A stretch of DNA of 64,000 nt, taken from Musa acuminata AAA Group. Lineage: Eukaryota; Streptophyta; Magnoliopsida; Zingiberales; Musaceae. The DNA is taken from NCBI RefSeq assembly GCF_036884655.1, contig NC_088340.1, forward strand, positions 27,391,501 through 27,455,500, given 5' to 3'. The notes beneath the pieces are model-generated. The model ran no database searches. It saw only the letters and a list, made by a program, of their open reading frames with translations, and had not been told where the DNA came from. Of the stretch, positions 1 through 11,883 are shown piece after piece. The position numbers were made by a program, and so were the translations under genes. Position 1 is the stretch's first letter; every line of letters begins with the position of its first letter.

Positions 1-513
1 ATCAATAGTCTAAAAACACTTGGTAAAAGTTTTTCTAACCTTGAACTTGTTAACAAAATACTAAGATCCCTTTCTAAAAATTAGGATCTAAAAGTAACGG
101 TAATACAAGAATCAAAGGACTTAAACCATTTTTCAATTGAAGAACTTATCGAGTCTTTGATGACCTATGAAATAACTTATATTGAACATGATAACTACCT
201 TCCAAAGAATATGAAGGATTTGACACTTTGAATAATAAAATACCACTTTAGTAATGACTCAAGTGATGATGATGACCTTGAACTCCACACAATAAAGCTT
301 AAAAAATTCTTGAAACAAGAATTAAAGAACAAAAATGAACCTAAAAAGAAGAAGCTATAAAAGAAGAAGAAAACACTCAAGGTGGCTTGGGACGAATCAA
401 GTTCATCCGAAGATGAAGAACAAACCAACAAAGGCGAGGTGGCAAACTATGCCTTAACGGCTTTCGACAACGAGGTAACCAAATCACCTTTGCTTTATTT
501 TGAAATTACTTGA
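1..513 (+). pseudogene. Element B: 3' part of a gag-only Sirevirus gag gene, degenerate
   Basis: Reading from base 1, this is the C-terminal half of a SIRE-type Ty1/copia Gag. It holds the UBN2-like stretch ending in EELIESLMTYE, a run of acidic and Ser residues (WDESSSSEDEE), and the terminal GEVANYALTAFD...YFEIT followed by TGA at 511-513. Several in-frame stops (for example after LSKN and KKKKL) make it a pseudogene. The position where full-length relatives carry a CCHC zinc knuckle is only a Lys-rich run. The N-terminal half and 5' LTR lie outside the window. The ending is shared with the gag of A, C, F and J, so this belongs to the gag-only family. Confident as to family; no function is claimed. 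Confidence 0.85.
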
Positions 514-902
514 TGCATTTCATGAGTTAATCTTAAATTAGTTTTAAAAAATTAAATATAAATTATTAAAAAATCGAATTATGCTTATCCTTCTAGTAAT
601 TTTTAAAATGATCATGAAAATTACATGTTTTTATGATAAAGGAACAAAATGTTAAACTTAAATCTAATGCTTAAGATAAATCCTATAAATGTTTTTAAGA
701 AGAAATAATGTGTGTCTTGATGATTTAAAGATGAATAGTGATTTGAAATCATGCTTAAGGAGTTTATATTTAGAAATTATGCATAATGATTTTTGTGATC
801 TTTGCTATAATGAAAGTTCTTTTTCGGTGTTAAACGTTGATGCATGTTTTTATTTGGCATAAAAAACTTGGGTATGCTTGTATGAAATCAATCATATGAA
901 TT
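514..902 (+). other. Element B: AT-rich post-gag spacer, left part
   Basis: There is no coding potential. It is AT-rich sequence homologous to the spacer after gag in A, C, F and J, with phrases such as tgatgatttgagatcatgctt. It is interrupted by insertion of A; AAAAC at 903-907 is the target duplication. Confidence 0.75.
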
Positions 903-907
903 AAAAC

Positions 908-2445
908 TATTGAATCTTGGATTTTAATGATGAAACCAATTAATAGTATTTATGATTTAATTTACGTTTTGAGTGACACAGGAAGCTTTGATCAAGGAGA
1001 GACAATTAAAGCAGGAAGAATCATGTTGGGACAGAGAATAACACGTCAGAAGATTGGACGTCGCGTTGGAGGATCGGTCGACATATCGACAGAAGGCTTC
1101 GGGTCATGGTTTCAGGCATTGGGCCAAGAAGAGTGGATATTATGCCAAGGATATCAGAGTTGCGGAGGTCAACTAGCCGATTGGGCAATAGGCCGCAAGA
1201 GAGGATGATGCACCAAAAAATCGGATGAAGCATCGATGAACCAATGACATATCGGATAACATGATTCATGCTTACTAATAATTGTCTAGATCGAAGTATA
1301 TTTTATATGTGCAGGATTAACTACGATAGCAAGGCATAAAGCAAAATAAAGTCTCGGAGTTCAGAATGCGATTTCATTGGGAGTTCGAGAGTTCATCGGA
1401 AGTCCGGACTTTTATCAGAAGTTATTCCGGAATTGATTGAGAAGTCCAGGAGCTTGCCAAAGAAGCTCATCAAAACTCACTAAGAAGATTGTTGTGAAGT
1501 CCGGGAGCTTGTTGGGAGTCCGCTGGAACATTGCTGAGAGATCGTCAAAAGTTCGCCGGAAGCTCGCTAGAAGAAACTAGACTTACGGACTTGTTTAGCA
1601 TAGTAAATTTCTTAGAATTCATAGTTAGCACATAATTGAGATTTGAATTAGGCCAACCTAATTAGGGGTCAGTTGGGCCCATGTATGAACTGTGTTAGGC
1701 AAAATGAAAATGCCCAAACAATGACCCAAGAGGTGACACCGTCATGACACAGTCTCCGAGACTATGTCAAGCGGTGGTACCGCCTAGTGGCAGGGTGCTA
1801 GGCAGTGGCACCGCCCTTGTCATGCAGTGGTACCACCCAGTGTCAAACTGACACTGGCGGTGGTACCACCCGTACCTAGGAAACCCGAGATGGGATACTT
1901 TTAGGCTCTCAATTTAAATCAACTTGAGGCCTATAAAGATCTCTCTCATCCCTAGTTAAGATACACAAGTATTGAGGAAAAAAAAGGAAAGAAATGCCAC
2001 TGCATCTTGTGTGAAACTCCTCTCAAAGTTTTAAGTGTTAGAATAGTTTGAGAGAGGAGTAAGTGGGGGTGTAAGGGTTATCTCCTAAACTTAGTAAAAG
2101 GAGAATTGAGTTGTAAAAGGTGGTTGGTCTTCACTTATTGAAGGAAGACCGATAGTGGATACTAGTGGCCTCAACAGAAGAGGAATCAGTGAAGTGGATA
2201 TAGGTCACAACGATCGAATCACTATAAAAATCTGGTTTGCATTTTGTCTTGAGCAATTTACTTTAATTGCAAACTACTTTACTTGCTTACTGCTTTCAAT
2301 ATATTTATAAACGTGTTTCAAGTTAAGATCTTTATGAAACGATTTTCATCAAAATTGATTTTATTGTATGAAACATTTTTAAATTGATGTAATATTTTCG
2401 CTGCTATAATTCACCCCCCCTCTTAATGCCGACTCGTTCCTAACA
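908..2445 (+). repeat. Element A 5' LTR
   Basis: It begins TATTGAATC (TA instead of the TG seen in the 3' LTR) and ends CCTAACA just before the PBS. It contains the U3 block specific to the gag-only family (about 985-1270), decayed GGCGGTGGTACCACC palindromes (about 1770-1880), a decayed TATA box (CCTATAAAGA) and a C-run near the U5 end. Confidence 0.9.
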
Positions 2446-2447
2446 GT

Positions 2448-2459
2448 TGGCATCAGAGC
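2448..2459 (+). other. Element A primer binding site (initiator Met tRNA)
   Basis: TGGCATCAGAGC, two bases after the LTR. It matches the usual plant copia PBS TGGTATCAGAGC except for one C in place of T. Confidence 0.85.
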
Positions 2460-2496
2460 CACGTTCATTTCTCATTTGGTTTAACACCCAAGAGAA

Positions 2497-3439
2497 ATGG
2501 CTCTTTTCGGCTTTCAAGAGGGTCACTCTCTCGTTTGTCCTCCCTTGTTCAATATGATGTACTACACATATTGGAAAACTCGAATGAGAGTTTTCTTACT
2601 TTCTTTGGATTTGAATTTATGTCATATAGTCGAATTTGGTTTTCAAAAGTCTTCTCTTCTAATGAACAATTGGAATGAGTTAGAGAAGAAGACTTTCTCT
2701 TTAAATGCAAAGGCTATGAATGCTATGTTTTGCACCTTAGACAAAAATGAATTTAATTGGGTTTTTACTTGCGAAACGGGTTTCGATATTTGGCATATTC
2801 TTGAAACCACACATGAAGGCACTAGTAGATTAAAAGTTTCGAAGATTAATCTTTCGTTATGATTTTAAGTTGTTTTGAATGAAGTCGAGCGAAATTATTG
2901 TTGACATGTACACCTGCTTTACAGATGTCGTCAATAGTTTAAAAGCTCTTGACAAATGTTTTTTAAATTTTGAACTTGTTAATAAGATATTAAGACTCCT
3001 TCCAAAGAGTTGGGATCCGAAAGTAACAGCCATTCAAGAGGCCAAGAATTTTAACAAGCTTCCACTCGAAGAACTAATTGGGTCTTTAATGACTTACGAA
3101 ATGACCAATGTGGCATAAAACAAACTTGAGAATAACCTTCCAAAGAACAGGAAGGATTTTAGATTTAGAACAATTGAAGACCACTCGAGCATAAGCTCAA
3201 GTGATGGTGAACTTGAACTCCTCACTATGAAATTTAAAAAGTTCATGAAACAAAAATTAAAGAACAAAAAAAATACAATTACTTGCTATGAACGCAAGAA
3301 GAGGGAAGCACTTTGGGACAAATCGAGCTCATCTAAAGATGAGGAGAAAATCAACAAAGGCGAGGTGGCAAACTATGCCTTAACGACTTTCGACAATAAG
3401 GTAATCAAAATCCCCTTAGTTTATTTCGAAATTACATGA
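2497..3439 (+). pseudogene. Element A gag pseudogene (zinc-knuckle-less Sirevirus Gag)
   Basis: The ATG lies 37 bases after the PBS in the same context as in C and D (MALFGFQEGHSLVCPP). The first 121 codons read as capsid-type UBN2 sequence with the conserved YTYWKTRMRVFL and NAKAMNA motifs. A TGA at 2860-2862 and a frame change follow, then the rest of the capsid domain (MYTCFTDVVNSLKAL) with another stop near 3116. The C-terminus ends YFEIT plus TGA. The knuckle region reads CYERKK and then jumps to the acidic tail, so the H-x4-C half of a CCHC finger is missing. Gag would form particles and package RNA; this copy cannot encode a full protein. Full-length Gag in D is 407 residues and continues where this one stops. 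Confidence 0.85.
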
Positions 3440-5259
3440 TGCTTTTCATGAGTTATTTTTAATTTAGTTTAATTATTTTTCTTGAAATTGTATGTTTAAT
3501 AATGTAATGAAAATATAAAAAAATTGGAATCATGCTTATCCTTCTAGTAATGATCATGAAAATTGCATGTTTTATGATAAAGGAATACAATATTATATTT
3601 AAATGTAATGATAATCCTATGTATGTTTTTAAGAAGAAATAATATGTATCTTAATGTCTTAATGAAAATGTTAAGAGGTTTGATATCATGCTTAATATGA
3701 AATTGTGCATGTTATACCTTGAAAACTTGAAACCATGTTTTGATGTCATGCCCAAAGTAATGATGATTTGAGATCATGCTTAATTAGTTTATCTTTCAAA
3801 ATTATACATAATGATTCTTACAATTTATGGATTATCGATTTTTACCGTAATGAAAGTGGCTTTTTTGGTTTTAAAAATAATGTATATTTTTGTTTAGTAT
3901 AAATGATAAAGGCATACTCGTATGAAATAAATCACATGAATTGAGACAACTATAAAAAGGAAAACATTTTTCTCAAAATTTTTTTTCTATCTTATTGAGT
4001 TTTTAATAAGAGATTGATAAATCTTTTCTATTATTTTGAATCTCTTGAACTATGAAAATGATTTTCATGATTTGATAATTTAAATTTGAATAAATTTTTA
4101 TCCAAATTATGATCTTGATTCCTTGATATTTACAAATTAAGATTTATTATGAATCGAGATTGTTGTGTTCTCTCATAACTTTATTTGCTATAGGAAAATC
4201 TTTATCTATATCATTGATCTTGAATTCTCGAAATCAAAACTTGATAATTTCTTTAAATAAATCAAGATCCCTCACTTTTATTCTTGAATAACTTCTTGTA
4301 TTTTATTTAAGAGAATACTTATCAAAATGAATCATGTCTATTAGTATTCACATAATATTTAATATTATCTTTCATGACATGATGTGTAAATTCCTTTGTA
4401 TTTGTGGTTGTAAACCTCATGTTATAAGTAGAGCATTGATGTAAAAATTGTATTCTTTCACTCTACTTCTTCCTTGATTACAATAAAGGGGAGAAAGAAA
4501 ATTGCTAGTTTGAATGTTAAATTTAGCCAAATTGCAAAAATGCATAAACACTCCTTATACATTCTTTTTCGGATCATGGTCTTGATTTCTCGAATTTTAG
4601 ACTTGAAACTTCTTTTTGAATCAAGATTATTTTCCTATCATGCTTTCTTGTCAAAAATGACATATGATATTTTGACATTCATTTTTGTTGTTTACCTTTG
4701 TCATGCTTTGAAAATTGTTGTAAAGGGAAAAGAATTACAATATTGTATTCTTCCCTTCTTTTTGACATTGACAAAGGGGGAGAAATATTGCTAGCTCATC
4801 TTGCAAAATTTAGAAACTTGCACTTTGCAAAGGAAGCAAAATTGCTAGCTCAAACATTGCAAAGGAAGCAAAAATTTGCTAACTTGCAAATTGCATGGAG
4901 AAAGAAGTGTTATCTTGCTTTATCTCAAAAAGCAAAATATGCTAACTTGCACATCTAGCAAAATTTACAAACTTGTATATTTCAAGAAGTAAGAGTTGCT
5001 TTCTTGAACATCTCAAAATTGCTAGCTTGCATATTTTAAAATGTTGTAAAATTATTGTTAGCTTGCATGATGATAAAATTGAAGATTATGTTTAGTATGT
5101 GATTGAACTTGTATGTCCAAACACTTGAAAGTTACACTTCTCCTTTTTGTTGATGATAAAGGGGGAGAAGTATGATCATGTTATGCATGATGATATATTA
5201 CAAATATTCATGGTGAAATTTACAATGACTTGAATTCAGCTTGAATTCAAGGTTCTATC
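3440..5259 (+). other. Element A AT-rich spacer with quasi-repeats and PPT-like motifs
   Basis: There is no gene here. The first 1 kb is AT-rich and homologous to the spacers of B, C, F and J. From about 4470 on there are purine tracts (acaaagggggagaaat at 4771-4786, ataaagggggagaagt at 5157-5172). Between them, degenerate units of roughly 30 nt are built on ttgctagcttgcacatctcaaaa. This occupies the place of pol in autonomous relatives. Confidence 0.75.
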
Positions 5260-5914
5260 TGATAGAAGATAAGATTTCCCCAACTATACGAGGAAATCTC
5301 TCTATTCTATTGAGGAAAATCCTTCCTCCTAATCTATATAAATAGGAAAGGGATATGTTAATGTATTAAAGCTTTTTCACTTCTTCAATAAAGCTTCTTC
5401 AATAATTGTTCTTATCTTCTATTATTTTCATCATGGTATCAGAGCAGTGAAAAAAGCGAAGCTTCACTCTTGGCTTCGGCTAGCGATCAACGCCGTTGAG
5501 AAAAGCAAAGCTTCGCCCTTGCCTTCGGCCAGCGACCAACACCATTGCAGCCAAATTCCTAAGAGGCTCCATGGCCAATCCTCATCTTCCTCACCACGAT
5601 AGTCTTCGTTGATCTGCCAATAGTCGGCGAACTTAAGGAGAACGAAGGGCGGACTTAAGGGGAATGAAAAGAACGCCTATGTCACAGCAACAGCAATCGT
5701 AGTAGCAACAGCGATTTGATCTTGCTCTACTCATGAAGCCTCTCGCTCGTAAACCATTCTTTGTATCTCTTTTCTGTTGAGGAAAATCCTTCCTCCTAAT
5801 CTGTATAAATAGGAGAGAGACATGTTAATATATTAAAGCTTTTTCACTTCTTCAATAAAGCTTCTTTAATAAAACTTCTTCAATAATTTTTCTTATCTTC
5901 TATTATTTTCATCA
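5260..5914 (+). mobile_element. TRIM-like miniature LTR retrotransposon inside element A
   Basis: A 655-bp unit begins TGATAGAAG and ends TTTTCATCA. It is flanked by CTATC (5255-5259) and CTATT (5915-5919), a one-mismatch target duplication of the host sequence. A 174-bp 5' LTR (5260-5433) contains CTATATAAATAGG. A perfect PBS TGGTATCAGAGC follows immediately at 5434-5445. The 320-bp interior has no coding capacity. A partial 3' LTR (about 5765-5914) lacks its first 40 bp and has a short extra cttctttaataaaa segment. Size, LTR length and lack of genes fit TRIM elements. The alternative is a heavily deleted small copia element. Confidence 0.8.
5434..5445 (+). other. TRIM primer binding site
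   Basis: TGGTATCAGAGC directly abuts the CA end of the 174-bp LTR. It is a perfect match to the initiator-Met tRNA type PBS. Confidence 0.8.
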
Positions 5915-5994
5915 CTATTAATATGGCATATTGATAGGGGGAGTTAAGGTTAACTCCGTCATCAATTTGTTGTCATCATCAAAAAGGCAGAAAT
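5915..5994 (+). other. Element A 3' terminal block with PPT
   Basis: It contains the remains of a palindrome (ctattaatatg/catattgatag), the tract gatagggggagtt, and the final tract aaaaaggcagaaat directly before the 3' LTR. The same block precedes the 3' LTRs of D, E, F and J. Confidence 0.75.
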
Positions 5995-7536
5995 TGTTGA
6001 ATCTCGGATTTTGATGATGAAACTAATTGATAGTTTTTATGATTTAATCTGCATTTTGAGTGATACAAGAAGCTTCGATCGGAGAGAGACAATTAAAGCA
6101 GGAAGCATTATGTTGGGCTGGAGAAAAACATGTCAGGAGATTGGACATCGCGCCGGAGGATCGATCGACGTATCGACAAAAGGCTTCGGGCCATGGTTTC
6201 GGGTGTTAAGCCAAGAAGAGGGGATATTATGCCAAGGATATTGGATTTGCGGAGGTCAACTGGCTGATTGGGCAATAGGCCGCAAGAGAGGACGATGCGC
6301 CGAAGAATCGGATGAAGCGTCGATGGACCAATGACATATCGGACAACATGATTCATGCTTAGTGATAATTATCTAGATCGAAGTGTGTTTTATGTGTGTA
6401 GGATTAACTATGATAGCAAGGCATAAAGCAAAATGAAGTCCCGGAGTTAAGAATATGATTTCATTGGGAGTTCGAGAGTTTGTCGGAAGTTTGGACATTC
6501 GTCGGAAGTTTTGCCGAAATTGACCAAGAAGTCCAGGAGCTTGCCAAAGAAGCTCATCAGAACTCACCAAGAAGATCGTTGTGAAGTCCAGGAGCTAGCC
6601 GAGAGTCCGCTGGAACATTGCCGAGAGATCATCAGAAGTTTGCCGGAAGAATCGCCGGAAGAATCGCCGGAAGAAACTAGACTTACGGACTTGTTTAGTT
6701 TAGTAAATGTCTTAGAATTCATAGTTAGCATATAATTGGGATTGGAATTGGGTCAACCCAATTAGAGGCCTATTGGGCCCATGTATGAACTATGTTGGGC
6801 TCAATGAAAAGGCCCAAATAGTGACCCAAGAGGTGACACCGTCGTGGCACAATCTCCTAGACTGTGTCAGGTGGTGGTATCGCCCAGACATAGTCTCCGA
6901 GAGGCTACAGGCAATGGTACCACCCAATGTCAAACTGACACTAGCGATGGTACCGCCCATACCTAGGAAACCCGGGATGGGATATTTTTAGGCTTCAAGT
7001 TTGAATCAACTTGAGGCCTATAAATACCCCTCTCATCCCTAGTTAAGATACACAAGTATTGAGAGTAAAAAAGGAAAGAAACAATGTTGCAATCTTGTGT
7101 GAAACTCTTCTCAAAGTTCTAAGTGTTAGAATAGTTTGAGAGAGGAGTAAGTGGGGGTGCAAGGGTTATCTCCTAAACTCGATAAAAGGAGAATCGAGTT
7201 GTAAAAGGTGATTGGTCTTCGCCTATTGAAGGAAGACCGATAGTGGATGCTGGTGGCCTCGACATAAGAGGAATTGGTGGAGTGAATGTAGGTCACGACG
7301 ATTGAACCACTATAGAAATCTAGTTTGCATTTTGTCTTGAGCAATTTACTCTAACTACAAACCACTTTACTCTTACTACTTTCAATACATTTATGAACGT
7401 GTTTCAAGTTAAGATCTTTATGAAATGACTTTCGTCGGAATCGATTTTATCATATGAAACAATTTTAAACCGACGTAATATTTCTACTGCACTAATTCAC
7501 CCCCCCCGCCTTTTTAGTGTCGACTCATTCCTAACA
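5995..7536 (+). repeat. Element A 3' LTR
   Basis: TGTTGAATC to CTAACA, 1542 bp. It carries an intact TATA box (TATAAATA at 7019-7026) after decayed palindromes at about 6865-6960, and C-rich sequence near the end. It is followed by the AAAAC duplication. Confidence 0.9.
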
Positions 7537-7541
7537 AAAAC

Positions 7542-9003
7542 AACTAAAAATGGAATGCATTTTAAAAATTTCTCTATCTTTTTTTTATCATTTTTTTCCC
7601 AACAAGAAAATGATAAATCTATTTATGTCATTTTGAATCTCTTGAAAATGATTTTGATGATTTAATGATTTAAATTTAATTGAGTCTTATCTATAACATG
7701 ATCTTGATTTTTTTTAAGAATTATAACATGAGATTTTTTAATGAATCAAGATCATTTACTATGATTATTTTTTTTGCTATTTGAGTCATCTAAAAAGGAT
7801 CATAATTTTTATCTTGATTTTTTGATATTCACAATTTGAAATTTGGTTCATGACTCCCTTGTATGCATGAAGTATATATCTCATCACCCAATTAATTTTT
7901 CTTGATATTCTTCATGTGAGGATATGAAATTATGCATGAAGTACTCATGATTTTATATTGATGCATACAAATGAGAAATTTTAATCATGTATGGTAGGAT
8001 ATAATGTAATTTGATATTTTAATACCATCATGATTTGAAATATTTATGATTTGTATATCTTATGTTATGATTGAATCATTATTGTAAAAGAAGAAGGAAA
8101 TTGCTAGCTTGTGCATCACAAAAAGAGAACAAAAAAAAGTGCTAGCTTGAATGATAAACTTAAATCTCGCAAATGCATAAACTCTTCTTATCCATTTTTT
8201 AGATCTTGATCTTGGTTTCTTGATTTTTTTTGACTTGAGTGTTCTTTTTAAATCAAGATCGTTTCCTATCATTCCTTCTATTTACAAAAGAAAAAATTTG
8301 TCAAAAATGACACATTGTCTTTTGGTATTCATGAATTAATCTTTCATTTTTTATGATTAAAATATTGATATAAATTTATCTTTATTGTTTAACCTTGTCA
8401 TAATGTGAAAATTGATGTAAAGGGAAAAGAATTACAATATTGTATTCTTCCCTTCTATTTGACATTGACAAAGGGGGAGCAAAACTTGCTAGCTTGCTCA
8501 TCTCAAAAGAAAAGCAAGAAGTGCTATGTTGCAAATCTCAAGAGAAGCAATGTTTGCCAAGTTTTACATTTCAAGAAGACACAAAAATATGCTATCTTGC
8601 ACATCTCAAAAGATGTAAAATATTACTAACTTTCATATGTGAAAAACGTGCTAGCATGCATGTTCAAAACTTGCTATCTTACTAGCTTGCATAACTAAAA
8701 ACTTACTAGTTTCACTTCCTCTTTTTGCCAATGACAAAGGGGGAGAAAGAATTGCTAGTATGCAAAAGAGAAACAAAAAGTTGCTATCTCAAGAGAAGCA
8801 AAAACTTTGCTAAACTTCACATTCTCAAAAATTTCTCAAAAGAGAAGAAAGAAATCACTAACTTGCATGATGATGTTTAAAAAATGTGAGATTATATTTA
8901 TAATGCAATGATTTGAAATTATATCTCAAAAACTTGATATTTGCACTTCTCTTTTTTGTTGTTGACAAAGTGGAAGAAATTATGATGACGATCATGCATA
9001 AAA
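7542..9003 (+). other. Element B spacer, right part
   Basis: It resumes B after the insertion of A (aactaaaaatgg matches A's own spacer near 3940). It is AT-rich and non-coding. Purine tracts acaaagggggagc (8468-8480) and acaaagggggaga (about 8733-8745) alternate with ttgctagcttgc-type quasi-repeats. B's PPT and the start of its 3' LTR are missing at the junction with C near 9004. Confidence 0.75.
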
Positions 9004-9009
9004 GGTTGT

Positions 9010-10059
9010 ATTACTAAAGACTTTGTTAAGGCTTTATCTCAATCTCTAACTTCTCAAAGGTTGTATTCTCTGCTGAGCATTGAAGGGTATTTATAGGCCC
9101 CAAGAGGATTCAAATTTGGTCTCCAAATTTTGAATTCTCTTGGGGTTCCGATGCTGGCGGTGCCATCGCCTGTTAATGTCTGACACTGATAGTGTACTAG
9201 CGGTGCTACCGCTGAACCTCTCGGGTGCTGGGCGGTGCCACCGCCGGACCTCTCAAGTTCTGGGCAGTGCCACTGCCCAGTCCGGCGGTTCCACCGCCCG
9301 GTCCTACGGGTCACTAGATGGGCTTCAAATCTAGCCGAAACTAGGTAATATCGGGCCGAGTTGGCCCCTAACCAGGATATGAAATTATCCCTTAATCCTA
9401 ACCCTAATTACATGCAAACTACGCAACTGAAAACATAGTCCTAAGCAAGTTTTCAACCAGCAAACGTCGAGTCCAGCGAGCTTTCCGATGATCTTCCGGT
9501 GGACTTCCGATACACCCTCGGATTTCTTCTAACTGACTCCCAACAGGCTCCCGATCTAGTGGCGAGTTTAGCGAGTAGCCGAGCCTTCTTAGTGATCTCT
9601 GCGAACCTCCAACGATCTCTTCGGCCGACTTCTGAAAACTCCGACAAGTCCCCGATTTCTTCTTGGTTGGTTCCGGCAACATCTCCGACGAATCTTTGGA
9701 CTCTCGAACACCCATCGAATTTGACTATGGTAGACATGGTTTATGTCTTCAAGCTATCGTAGTTAATCCTGCACATGTAAAACAAAAGTTCGATCTAGAC
9801 AATTACTCCTAAGCAATTAATCAAGTTGTCCGGCATGTCATTGGTCCCTCGAAGCTTCATCTGATTCTTCGGCGCATCATCCTCTCTTATGGCTTATTAC
9901 TCAATCGGCCAGATGACTCCGTAACTCCGATATCCTTGGCGCAATACCCACTCTTCTTGGCCCGATGCCCGAATCCATGGCCCGAAGCCTTCTGTCGATA
10001 CGTCGACCGATCTATCGGCCCGACATCGAATTTTCTGACATGTTCCTCCGGCACAACAT
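9010..10059 (-). repeat. Element C 3' LTR fragment
   Basis: It is homologous to 12300-13310 in C's own 5' LTR. It contains the TATTTATA promoter (minus strand), palindromic GGCGGTGCCACCGCC-type repeats (about 9195-9300) and most of the family-specific U3 block. It lacks about 420 bp of the U5 side and about 110 bp of the U3 start. Confidence 0.8.
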
Positions 10060-10085
10060 GATCCTTCATAAACAAATGAAGGATC
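10060..10085. repeat. Perfect inverted repeat at the deletion junction of C
   Basis: GATCCTTCAT and ATGAAGGATC (10-bp arms) flank a 6-base loop. It sits exactly where LTR homology ends and spacer homology begins. Confidence 0.8.
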
Positions 10086-10909
10086 AAGTCATGAATTCAA
10101 AATTCCATGAATCATTTCGATAAATCTCCTTTTAAATAATCAAAATGATCATAAAAGGAAATCTCATATTATTCCAAAAAATAAGATCATGATTTTGATA
10201 AAACTCATTTCAAATTCAAATTATCAAAATCATTTTTATGGTTCACAAAATTCATAACATAAGTAGATTCATGATTTCATTGATAATAGAATTTTTCCCT
10301 TTTTTTTTATGTGTTTCATTTTAAGTGATTGATTTTATGTTAACATGCTTTTCAAACATGCATCAATGTTTAGGATCAAAAACTGAATTTCGTCATAAAA
10401 ACCATCAAGATCATCATGTATAACTTTTAAAATCTCATGCATAAAATAGTATCAAAACATTTAATATTTTCATTCCATCATTTTGCATTGGTTTCATTGA
10501 ACATAATTTTGAATGATTCTTATAGATAACTAAAACTTCTTTAGTTTTAATTTATATAATTGACTTTATCTTAGCATGCTCAAATTTTGCTCATATGTCA
10601 AAACCATACATTATGTTTGAAAACCAAAGACAAAGTTCATAAAAAAAAATCATCAAGCCTTCTATTCAAAAGCCATGCATCATTATTAAGCATGATATTA
10701 AACTTCTCAATATTTTCATTAAGACATCAAGCATGTTTTCAATCAAAATCGCAAATCATCAAAATACACATTCTTACTTCTCAAGCACATACATAAGATT
10801 TATATTTAACATTTTATTACATTTTCATTTTTTAAATATTAAATTATTAAACATGCAATTTTCAAGAAAATTAATCCTAAACTAAATTAAAAATAACTCA
10901 TGAAAAGTA
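10086..10909 (-). other. Element C AT-rich spacer remnant
   Basis: Non-coding. It is homologous to the gag-proximal spacer of F (35150-35980) and of A. It has no purine tracts because the distal part is deleted. Confidence 0.75.
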
Positions 10910-11833
10910 TTATGTAATTTCGAAATAAATTAGGGGGATTTCAATTACCTCATCGTTGAAAGCGGTTAAGGCGTAGTTTGCCACCTCGCCTTTCTTGATT
11001 TTCTCCTCATCTTCAGAGGAGCTCGATTCATCTCAATTTGTATTCTTCTTCTTGCATTCAAAGCAAGTAGTTCCGTTCTTTTTGCTTTTTAATTTTTGTT
11101 TCATTTGTAGTTTAAGTTTACCATCACTTGAGTTTATGCTCGAGTGATCTTCATGTGTTCTATGTCTCAAATCCTTCCTGTCCTTTGGTAGGTTGTTCTC
11201 GAGTTCCCTTTTTGTCACATTGTTCATTTCGTAGGTTATTAGAGACCCAATTAGTTCTTCGAGTGGAAATGTTTTAAGATTCTTGACTTCTTGAATGGCC
11301 ATAACTTTTGGATCCCAACTCTTTGGAAGGGATCTTGGAATTTTAGTTACTAATTTAAAGTTAGAAAAATCTTTACCAAGAGCTTTGAGTCCATTAATGG
11401 CATCCGTGAAACGGGTGTACATGTCTCTAATAGACTCTCTTGGTTTCATTCGGAAAAGTTCATAAGAATGCACTAGAATGTTGATTCTGGACTCTTTCAC
11501 TTGGCTAGTGCCTTCATGAGTAACCTAAAGAGTTCTCCAAATATCAAAAGTCGAATCACAATTCGAAACATGATTAAATTCATTTTTGTCAAGTGCATAA
11601 TATAAGGCATTCATAGCCTTTGCATTTAGAGAAAACATCTTCTTCTCCAAATCATTCCAATGGTTCATTGAAAGAGAAGACATTTCAAACCCATTTTCGA
11701 CTATATGCCATAAATTCAAATCTAAAGAAAATAAGAAAACTCTCATTCGAGTTTTCCAATAAGTGTAGTCCATCCCATTGAAAAAGGGAGGACGAATGAG
11801 AGTGTAACCCTCTTGAAGGCCGAAAAGAGCCAT
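10910..11833 (-). pseudogene. Element C gag pseudogene (zinc-knuckle-less)
   Basis: The ATG at 11833 starts MALFGLQEGYTLIRPP. The capsid-type UBN2 domain reads through FDIWRTL, is broken at about 11520, and continues in good order (NILVHSYELFRMKP, MYTRFTDAINGLKALGKDF). The basic region contains CFECKKKN, the first half of a CCHC finger, but the GH-x4-C half is absent. A stop lies a few residues later, in the codon where relatives have Trp. The C-terminus again ends IPLIYFEIT, with stop at 10910-10912. It is one of the less damaged gag-only copies. It would encode the particle-forming Gag but not a normal RNA-binding finger. Confidence 0.85.
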
Positions 11834-11869
11834 TTCTATTTGGGTGTTAAACCAAAGTAGAAAACCATG

Positions 11870-11881
11870 GCTCTGATACCA
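11870..11881 (-). other. Element C primer binding site
   Basis: GCTCTGATACCA on the + strand is the reverse complement of TGGTATCAGAGC. It lies two bases from the 5' LTR. Confidence 0.9.
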
Positions 11882-11883
11882 AT

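Larger units (their letters stand above)
908..7536 (+). mobile_element. Element A: complete gag-only Sirevirus-derived LTR retrotransposon (TR-GAG type)
   Basis: The order is 5' LTR, PBS, gag, 2.5-kb AT-rich spacer, PPT, 3' LTR. A 5-bp target duplication AAAAC flanks it at 903-907 and 7537-7541, which shows one insertion event into element B: B's spacer sequence resumes directly afterwards. No protease, integrase or reverse transcriptase is present anywhere between the LTRs. It therefore fits the class called TR-GAG (terminal-repeat retrotransposon with a GAG domain) and would need enzymes in trans, plausibly from relatives of D/E. A second, later insertion (5260-5914) sits in the spacer. The LTRs differ at many sites, so this is an old copy. 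Confidence 0.9.

Noticed and set aside
1021..1269. Reading frames within LTR U3 blocks (also at 6011-6356, 33105-33353, 38673-38988, 51411-51716, 57053-57352)
   Set aside because: These recur because the LTR recurs. Frames occur on both strands, break freely between copies and lie upstream of the promoter.
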